Source: Actinomycetota bacterium
GTDB lineage: Bacteria; Actinomycetota; Thermoleophilia; Gaiellales; Gaiellaceae
NCBI GenBank assembly: GCA_003136795.1
Contig: PLDP01000143.1
Location: forward strand, 1 to 5,187
Direction: 5' to 3'
Length of the DNA: 5,187 nucleotides
Positions 1 through 3,903 of this stretch are shown one piece after another. Within the stretch, counting starts at the first letter, position 1. Each line of letters opens with the position of its first letter. A program made the translations under genes and the position numbers. The notes beneath the pieces are model-generated. The model was not told the DNA's origin. It made no database searches and saw only the letters and a program-made list of their open reading frames with translations.

Positions 1-981
1 TTCTCCGACGACGAGGTCGACCTGCTGCTCGCGATCGCTGCGCAAGTCGCGCAGTCGATTGAGCACGCGAAGCTCTATTCGGAGGCACAACGCCGGGTAC
101 ATGAGCTCGAGGCGCTCGCCCGGATCTCCGAGGCCGTGTCCGACTCGCTGTATCTCGAGGAGTCGCTCGAGGCGATCGTGAAGACCACGATGGACGCGCT
201 CGACGCGACCGGCGCCGCGCTCGTCCTCGACGACGGACGGATCGCGTGGCCCGAGGGCGTTGCCTCGACGCATGCGATTCGCCAGCCGCTGCGCTGGCGT
301 GGCCGGCAGATCGGCGAGCTCGTCGCGGATCGCGAGCGCGCGTTCACCGATCCGGACCGTGAGCTGCTCGCGTCGATCGCGACGCATGCCGCGGTCGCGC
401 TCGAGCACGGACGCGCCGTGCTGCGCGGCGTGCTCGCGCAAGAGATCCATCATCGTGTGAAGAACAACCTGCAGACGGTCGCGTCGCTCCTACGGCTCCA
501 GGCGCGCTCCGCGGACGTGATCGACCCGCGCGAGGCGCTCGAGCACTCCGTCAACCGGATCCTCGCGATCGCCGCCGTGCACGAGCTGCTCACCGACCGT
601 CGTGACGAGGACGTGGAGCTCGCCGACCTGATCGACCGGTTGCGGGCGATGCTCGTGCAGGGCGTCGGCGGCGGCAAGGAAGTCTCGGCGGCGCTCGAGC
701 CCGTGTCGCTGCCCGGCGCGCGTGCGACGGCGCTCGCGCTCGTGTTCTCCGAGCTGCTGCAGAATGCGCTCGAGCACGGGGGCGACCGGGTGCGGGTCGA
801 GCTCGCCCGGCGAGACGGCGACATCGTGCTGGCGATTGCCGACGACGGCTCCGGCGTCGGCGCGGCACCGGCCGGCACCGGCCTGTCGATCGTTCAGGCG
901 CTCGTGCGGGACGAGCTCCGCGGCACGCTCGATCTGAGCTCGGTCGGCGGCACCCGCGCCGAAGTCGTCTTCCCCGCGTAG
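1..981 (+). CDS. pdtaS: Sensor histidine kinase, GAF + HisKA_2 + HATPase (PdtaS-like), 5'-truncated
   Basis: The frame is open from base 1, so the start lies upstream; 326 residues are visible. Residues 1-30 look like the closing helix of a first GAF domain (DLLLAIAAQVAQSIEHAKLY), followed by a short coiled connector. A second, compact GAF-like domain covers about residues 40-145. The H-box EIHHRVKNNLQ (bases 442-474; His pair at residues 150-151) is the HisKA_2 type and supplies the phospho-accepting histidine. The HATPase follows, with N-box Asn at residue 255 (SELLQNALEHGG), G1 box DDGSGVG at 281-287 and GTGLSIV at 292-298. No membrane segment is visible, so this part is cytosolic. Known for the family: HisKA_2 kinases of the PdtaS group phosphorylate ANTAR regulators, and such a regulator is encoded 300 bp downstream on the same strand. 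Mycobacterial PdtaS has GAF-PAS rather than two GAFs, so the symbol names the group, not strict orthology. A GTG at 136 is not the start, because conserved domain sequence precedes it. Confidence 0.93.
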   Translation, partial: FSDDEVDLLLAIAAQVAQSIEHAKLYSEAQRRVHELEALARISEAVSDSLYLEESLEAIVKTTMDALDATGAALVLDDGRIAWPEGVASTHAIRQPLRWRGRQIGELVADRERAFTDPDRELLASIATHAAVALEHGRAVLRGVLAQEIHHRVKNNLQTVASLLRLQARSADVIDPREALEHSVNRILAIAAVHELLTDRRDEDVELADLIDRLRAMLVQGVGGGKEVSAALEPVSLPGARATALALVFSELLQNALEHGGDRVRVELARRDGDIVLAIADDGSGVGAAPAGTGLSIVQALVRDELRGTLDLSSVGGTRAEVVFPA

Positions 982-1008
982 AGCGTCGCCACGTGATCGC
1001 TACGCGGG
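973..1008. terminator. Bidirectional hairpin at the convergent kinase/hesB-like junction
   Basis: A perfect 9-bp inverted repeat, CCCGCGTAG (973-981) and CTACGCGGG (1000-1008), has an 18-nt loop. The plus-strand stop TAG is 979-981 and the minus-strand stop TAG is 1002-1000, so both stops lie inside the arms. Each arm encodes Pro-Ala-stop for its own gene. The stem is strong, but no T-run follows on either strand, so the terminator role is inferred from position and symmetry. Confidence 0.5.
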
Positions 1009-1260
1009 TTGCTCCTCGAAGGAGAAGTGGAAGTGGTCGCCGTGGGCGTGGACGCCCAGCACCTGGTCGTCGAGCACCTCGACCGCGGCCGGGTCGAGGA
1101 ACACCCGCACCTCCCCGTGCTCGATCACCTCGTCCCCCTCGCTCGGCTCCGACACCTCGTCGATCGAGATCTCGACCTCTCCGTCGACCTCTTCGGCTGT
1201 GATGCGGATCGTCCCGATCTGCGCGAGCGCGGCGACGGCTTCGTCGTCGATCTGCAGCAT
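1000..1260 (-). CDS. HesB/IscA-like Fe-S biogenesis-family protein lacking cysteines
   Basis: This is an 86-residue protein with ATG at 1260-1258 and stop TAG at 1002-1000. The second half carries the signature I associate with small actinobacterial HesB-like proteins: EGDEVIEHGEVRVFLDPAAVEVLDD, i.e. residues 41-65 with E-G-D-x-V, G-x-V-R-V-F-L-D-P-A-A and L-D-D. The fold should be the IscA/HesB beta-rich A-type carrier fold, but there is no cysteine, so it cannot hold an Fe-S cluster in the usual way. It is strikingly acidic, with about 23 Asp/Glu against two Arg and no Lys. The C-terminus has a His cluster (H71, H73, H76, H78). The role is unknown: a structural or metal-handling relative is possible. 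It faces the kinase gene tail to tail and the regulator gene head to head. No Shine-Dalgarno precedes the ATG, which suggests a leaderless mRNA. A plus-strand frame also crosses this region, but only the minus-strand product looks like a known family. Confidence 0.75.
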   Translation of the reverse strand: MLQIDDEAVAALAQIGTIRITAEEVDGEVEISIDEVSEPSEGDEVIEHGEVRVFLDPAAVEVLDDQVLGVHAHGDHFHFSFEEQPA

Positions 1261-1266
1261 CGTGCG

Positions 1267-1272
1267 ATTCTA
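1267..1272 (-). promoter_or_regulatory. Possible -10 element for a leaderless hesB-like transcript
   Basis: Read on the minus strand, the hexamer is TAGAAT, fitting the actinobacterial TANNNT -10 pattern, and 6 nt separate it from the ATG at 1260. That spacing places transcription initiation at or next to the start codon. No convincing -35 is seen upstream (about 1290-1296). This is inference from pattern and spacing only. Confidence 0.35.
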
Positions 1273-1278
1273 TTGCGA

Positions 1279-1848
1279 ATGAGGATCCTGATTGCCGAGG
1301 ACGAGACGATCATCCGACTCGACCTGCGTGACCTGCTGGAGCGCAGCGGGCATGAGGTCGTCGCAGAAGCGCGCGACGGCGAAGAGGCGGTCGCGCTGGC
1401 GCGCGAGCACCAGCCCGAGCTCGCGATCATGGACGTGAAGATGCCGAAGCTCGACGGGATCGAGGCCGCCAAGCGGATCCTGGGCGAGCGGCCGATCCCG
1501 ATCGTGATGCTCACGGCCTACGGCCAGGAAGAGCTCGTGAGCCGGGCGGTCGAAGCCGGCGTCTTCGGCTACCTCGTCAAGCCCTTTCGCGAGCAGGACC
1601 TCGTGCCCGCGATCGCGACGGCCCGCGCGCGTCACGAAGAGCTCCAGGCGGTGCGCGAGGAGGCCGAGTCGCTCGCCGACGCGCTCTCGGCGCGCAAGGC
1701 GATCGAGCGCGCGAAGGGCCTCCTGATGCAGAAGGAGGGCCTGTCGGAGGAAGCTGCGTTCGCGCGGCTGCGCAAGGCGAGCCAGGTCTCGGGCCGGCCG
1801 CTGAAGGTGATCGCCGACGCGGTGATCGCTACGCTCGGCACGGAATGA
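1279..1848 (+). CDS. pdtaR: REC-ANTAR response regulator (PdtaR-like antiterminator)
   Basis: The protein has 189 residues. Residues 1-115 are a receiver domain: acidic pocket E7/D8, phospho-acceptor D52 in IMDVKMPKLDG, T79 in the VMLTA strand and K101 in YLVKPF. A helical linker (about 117-138) leads into an ANTAR domain (about 138-187) with ARKAIERAKGLLMQKEGLSE and the conserved Ala-rich helices. Length and sequence closely resemble mycobacterial PdtaR as I remember it. Known role: ANTAR regulators, when phosphorylated, bind paired-hexaloop RNA and block termination. The kinase at 1-981 is the likely phosphodonor. ATG 1279 is chosen because the receiver begins immediately (MRILIAEDE). The frame stays open upstream, but that sequence is antisense to the hesB-like gene and unlike any receiver; TTG 1273 would add two residues. 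No Shine-Dalgarno is visible. The stop overlaps the next start as ATGA (1845-1848). Confidence 0.95.
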   Translation: MRILIAEDETIIRLDLRDLLERSGHEVVAEARDGEEAVALAREHQPELAIMDVKMPKLDGIEAAKRILGERPIPIVMLTAYGQEELVSRAVEAGVFGYLVKPFREQDLVPAIATARARHEELQAVREEAESLADALSARKAIERAKGLLMQKEGLSEEAAFARLRKASQVSGRPLKVIADAVIATLGTE

Positions 1849-2138
1849 CGGACACGCTCACACCTCCCAAGGCGAGACCACGCCGGACGCGCGGCTCCGG
1901 TCTCGGCGACGCGTGGCGGGTGATCGTCAAAAACGACGACCACAACACCTTCGAAGGGGTGTCGTTCGCGCTCGCGCAGACGATCCCCGGCGTCGACTAT
2001 GACAAGGGCATGGCGCTCGCGAACAAGATCCACTCGACGGGCCAGGCGATCGTGTGGTCCGGCCACCGCGAGCTTGCCGAGCTCTACCACTCACAGCTCG
2101 AGGCCTACGGGCTGACACTCGCGCCGCTTGAACGCTGA
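1845..2138 (+). CDS. clpS: ATP-dependent Clp protease adaptor ClpS
   Basis: This 97-residue protein matches the usual ClpS length. A basic, probably flexible N-terminal tail (residues 1-22, KARPRRTRGSG) precedes the core (23-97), beginning WRVIVKNDDHNTFEGV. The hallmark N30-D31-D32 and His63 (NKIHSTGQA) line the pocket that binds the N-terminal residue of substrates. Known role: ClpS docks on the ClpA/ClpC N-domain through its flexible tail and delivers N-degron proteins to ClpP, in the cytosol. Compared with E. coli ClpS as I recall it, the residues at the Thr38, Met40 and Met62 positions read Asn34, Phe36 and Ala59, so specificity may differ. The start codon overlaps the stop of the ANTAR regulator by 4 nt, and the end overlaps the next gene by 11 nt, which points to translational coupling within one operon. 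Confidence 0.9.
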   Translation: MTDTLTPPKARPRRTRGSGLGDAWRVIVKNDDHNTFEGVSFALAQTIPGVDYDKGMALANKIHSTGQAIVWSGHRELAELYHSQLEAYGLTLAPLER

Positions 2139-2520
2139 GGCCCTGGCGGGAATCGATCGGGTCTTCGCCGCCTTCCGCGGCGGCGATCCGCGTGCACTGT
2201 TCGAAGTGATCGCCGAAGACGCGACCTGGGTCGTCAACGGGACGGTCCCGGTCGCACAGGAATACGTCGGACGCGAGCGGGTCTTCGAGCTGTTCCGTGA
2301 GACACGCAGGCTCACAGGCGGCACCTACCTGAGCACGCTGCGCTGGTCGCTCGCCGACGACGAGCATGCGGTCGCGGTCTACCGCGCTCAGGGGACGCGG
2401 CTCGGGCGCGAGCTCGACATCGACCAGGTGCTCCTGATCGAGCATGAGCTCGGCGTCTGGCGGCACATCACCGCCATCCCGTCCGACCCGCCGGCGTTCG
2501 AAGCGTTCTGGGCGGCATGA
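2128..2520 (+). CDS. SnoaL-like / NTF2-fold protein of unknown substrate
   Basis: The protein has 130 residues. The pattern fits the SnoaL-like branch of the NTF2 superfamily: an opening amphipathic helix ending FAAFRGGDPRALFEVIAEDA (residues 13-32), then TWVVNGTVPVAQEYVGRERV, LTGGTY, an alternating strand AVAVYRAQGTRLGRELDIDQ and a final strand ending with AFEAFWAA. The fold makes a cone-shaped pocket used either catalytically (cyclase, isomerase, hydrolase) or for binding. The sequence does not decide between these, and no function is assigned. The start must be TTG at 2128: an in-frame TGA at 2113-2115 blocks longer starts, and the next GTG (about 2206) would delete the first helix. No Shine-Dalgarno is visible, and the gene overlaps clpS by 11 nt, so coupled translation is likely. 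Its stop overlaps the next ATG (ATGA at 2517). Confidence 0.82.
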   Translation: MNAEALAGIDRVFAAFRGGDPRALFEVIAEDATWVVNGTVPVAQEYVGRERVFELFRETRRLTGGTYLSTLRWSLADDEHAVAVYRAQGTRLGRELDIDQVLLIEHELGVWRHITAIPSDPPAFEAFWAA

Positions 2521-3368
2521 AGGTCGGCGTTCAGCTGCCCGAGGTCGAGCGCGTGGTTGGCCGCGGAGAGCTCGGCGCGATCGCGCGCGCGGCTGAGGAG
2601 TGCGGCTTCGATTCGATCTGGCTCGGCGACCACCTGCTCTACCGCGGCAACGGCCGGAGCGAGCGCGGGCCGTGGGACTGCTGGACGACGCTCGCCTGGC
2701 TCGCGGGGATCACCGAGCGCGTCGAGCTCGGCCCGCTCGTCGCGTGCACCGCGTTCCATCCGCCTGGCATCCTCGCGCGACAGGCCGCGACGATCGACGA
2801 GTTGAGCGGCGGCCGCTTCGTGGTCGCGCTCGGCGCCGGGTGGAACCAGGAAGAGTTCCGCGCGTTCGGCATCCCGTTCGACCACCACGTCTCACGGTTC
2901 GAGGAGGCGTTCACGATCGTGAGGCGACTGCTCGCCGGCGAGCGCGTCACGTTCGACGGGCGCTTCCACACCGTCCAGGACGCGGTGCTGCTCCCGCCGC
3001 CGTCACGGCGGCCCAAGCTGATGATCGGCGCGAACGCACCGCGCCTCCTCTCGATCGCGCTACCGCACGTCGACGCGTGGAACACCTGGTACACGCACTA
3101 CGGCAACACGCCCGAGGGCTTCGCGCGCCACAACGCCGAGATCACCGAGGCCGCCGAACGCGCCGGTCGCGACCCGGCGCAGATCGAGCGCAGCGCCTGC
3201 GTGCTCGTCGAGGTCGAGCCCGTGGGCGAGCGGCCGCGCGATGTCGAAGCGGTGCCGGCCGACCGGCTCGCAGCGCACCTCCGGGCGCTCGGCGACGCAG
3301 GCGCGGACGAGGCGATTCTCGTTGTCGACCCGATCACCGAGGCCGCGATTCGCGCCCTCCGGCGCTGA
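2517..3368 (+). CDS. LLM-class (luciferase-like) flavin/F420-dependent oxidoreductase
   Basis: This 283-residue protein has the length of a complete single-domain LLM enzyme with a TIM-barrel fold. Diagnostic stretches are GFDSIWLGDHL (residues 30-40, with the Asp-His typical of F420-type members), a central strand ELGPLVACTAFHPPGILARQAA split across 70-91, the family core LSGGRFVVALGAGWNQEEF (96-114), AFGIPF with SRFEEAF at 126-132, and a P-K-L-M-I-G strand at 166-171 followed by GANAPR. Known family role: hydride transfer or monooxygenation with reduced F420 or FMN on small organic substrates; the substrate here is unknown. The closing strand DEAILVVDP (264-272) completes the barrel. It is the last gene of the overlapping operon, starting with an ATGA overlap, and is followed by a hairpin. 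A SnoaL-like gene directly upstream may act on the same compound, which is inference from the overlap alone. Confidence 0.93.
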   Translation: MKVGVQLPEVERVVGRGELGAIARAAEECGFDSIWLGDHLLYRGNGRSERGPWDCWTTLAWLAGITERVELGPLVACTAFHPPGILARQAATIDELSGGRFVVALGAGWNQEEFRAFGIPFDHHVSRFEEAFTIVRRLLAGERVTFDGRFHTVQDAVLLPPPSRRPKLMIGANAPRLLSIALPHVDAWNTWYTHYGNTPEGFARHNAEITEAAERAGRDPAQIERSACVLVEVEPVGERPRDVEAVPADRLAAHLRALGDAGADEAILVVDPITEAAIRALRR

Positions 3369-3373
3369 CTCGA

Positions 3374-3407
3374 TCAGGGGAAACCCCGACCGCGCATCCG
3401 CGCGCGG
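3374..3407 (+). terminator. Tandem GC hairpins after the LLM gene, probable operon terminator
   Basis: Five bases after the TGA (3366-3368), GGGG-AAA-CCCC (3377-3387) forms a triloop hairpin. It is extended by TC (3374-3375) and GA (3388-3389) around a bulged A. Immediately after, CCGCGC (3390-3395) pairs with GCGCGG (3402-3407) around a six-base loop. There is no T-tract, so this is a probable but not classical terminator. Confidence 0.45.
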
Positions 3408-3442
3408 CCCGATGACCCCAGGAGCCGCGTCTGATGGACTAA

Positions 3443-3460
3443 TCGTAACAATTGTCACGA
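3443..3460. promoter_or_regulatory. 18-bp near-palindrome, candidate operator of the cupredoxin gene
   Basis: TCGTAACAATTGTCACGA is self-complementary except for one mismatched pair (3447 with 3456). The uninterrupted centre ACAATTGT leaves no loop, so it suits a dimeric DNA-binding protein better than an RNA hairpin. It is an AT-rich island ending just before the Shine-Dalgarno of the cupredoxin gene. I cannot assign it to a named regulator. A clear -35/-10 pair is not visible nearby; TAACAAT inside it is only a weak -10 candidate. Confidence 0.5.
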
Positions 3461-3462
3461 GT

Positions 3463-3470
3463 GGAAGGTG
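3463..3470 (+). promoter_or_regulatory. Shine-Dalgarno deciding the cupredoxin start
   Basis: GGAAGGTG lies 7 nt before ATG 3478. It is the best ribosome binding site in the window and favours 3478 over the in-frame ATG at 3412. Confidence 0.7.
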
Positions 3471-3477
3471 GCCCTGC

Positions 3478-3891
3478 ATGATTCGCCCGCTGAAGCTCCT
3501 CACCTTCGCCGCTGTCCTCGCGTACGCACTCGTCGGCACCGCCGCGACGGCCGGCAGTACGCGTGCCGCCGCTCCGATGCGCGTCACTGTCAACGTCTTC
3601 GCGGTCGGCAACGACGAAAGCACAGAACCGGCGAACCTCGCGGTTCGCGCCGGCGGAACGGTGCAGATCACGTTCCGCAACCACACGCACATGTTCCACA
3701 CCTTCACGATCAAGGCGCTCGGGATCAGCGTGCTGATCCGGCCCGCGCAGGGAACCGGCGTGCAGACGACAAGTGTCTCGTTCGTCGCCCCCTACGGCGT
3801 CTACGAGTGGCGGTGCATGTTCTGCGACACAGCCACGCATCCGCACACGCACGCGATGAAAGGGAAGGTCTACGCGATCATCAACGCGTAA
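3478..3891 (+). CDS. Exported cupredoxin-like copper protein
   Basis: The protein has 137 residues. Residues 1-25 form a signal peptide: R3/K6, hydrophobic L7-V19, then a probable A-T-A cleavage motif at 23-25 before G26. The mature part is one beta-sandwich: strands VTVNVFAVG (36-44), LAVRAGGTVQITFRNHTHMFHTFTI split at 54-78, and the closing YEWRCMFC...HAMKGKVYAI (109-134). The upstream ligand candidates are His69, His71 and His74. The closing loop offers Cys113, Cys116, His121, His123, His125 and Met127, followed by KG as in many plastocyanin/COX2-type sites. Known role of the fold: electron transfer or copper binding outside the membrane. The Cys-x2-Cys spacing differs from the Cys-x3-Cys of CuA, so the copper site type is open. 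The gene stands apart from the operon, with its own Shine-Dalgarno and candidate operator, and ends 6 bp from the converging ABC-F gene. An upstream ATG (3412) would put 22 residues ahead of the signal peptide and is disfavoured. Confidence 0.85.
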   Translation: MIRPLKLLTFAAVLAYALVGTAATAGSTRAAAPMRVTVNVFAVGNDESTEPANLAVRAGGTVQITFRNHTHMFHTFTIKALGISVLIRPAQGTGVQTTSVSFVAPYGVYEWRCMFCDTATHPHTHAMKGKVYAIINA

Positions 3892-3903
3892 CAGGTTTTA
3901 CGC
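3886..3903. terminator. Short bidirectional hairpin at the cupredoxin/ABC-F junction
   Basis: GCGTAA (3886-3891) and TTACGC (3898-3903) form a perfect 6-bp inverted repeat with a six-base loop. The TAA stops of both converging genes (3889-3891 on plus, 3900-3898 on minus) are in the arms. The stem is short and the only T-run is TTTT at 3896-3899, so activity as a terminator is uncertain. Confidence 0.35.

Noticed and set aside
450..878. Minus-strand open frames opposite the histidine kinase
   Set aside because: The low-complexity Arg/Ser/Ala composition and the intact kinase motifs on the plus strand show these are shadows.
1009..1278. Plus-strand frame that would extend the ANTAR regulator by 90 residues at its N-terminus
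   Set aside because: It is antisense to the hesB-like gene, resembles no receiver or sensor domain, and the receiver domain begins exactly at ATG 1279. The minus-strand product matches a known family much better.
3390..3407. Six-base hairpin loop (ATCCGC) as an ANTAR antitermination target
   Set aside because: ANTAR RNA motifs have two hexaloops with A at position 1 and G at position 4. This loop has A1 but C4, and the neighbouring hairpin has a three-base loop, so the motif is not met.
2600..3415. Long Arg-rich plus-strand frame overlapping the LLM gene
   Set aside because: The translation is almost wholly Arg, Ala, Pro and Gly without domain features. The overlapping frame encodes a complete LLM enzyme.
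3412..3477. Upstream ATG (3412) as the cupredoxin start
   Set aside because: It would place 22 residues before a well-formed signal peptide and translate through the palindrome and Shine-Dalgarno. ATG 3478 has proper spacing from GGAAGGTG.
3060..3713. Minus-strand frame across the LLM end, the gap and the cupredoxin start
   Set aside because: It would cross two well-supported plus-strand genes and the regulatory gap, and shows no recognisable domain.
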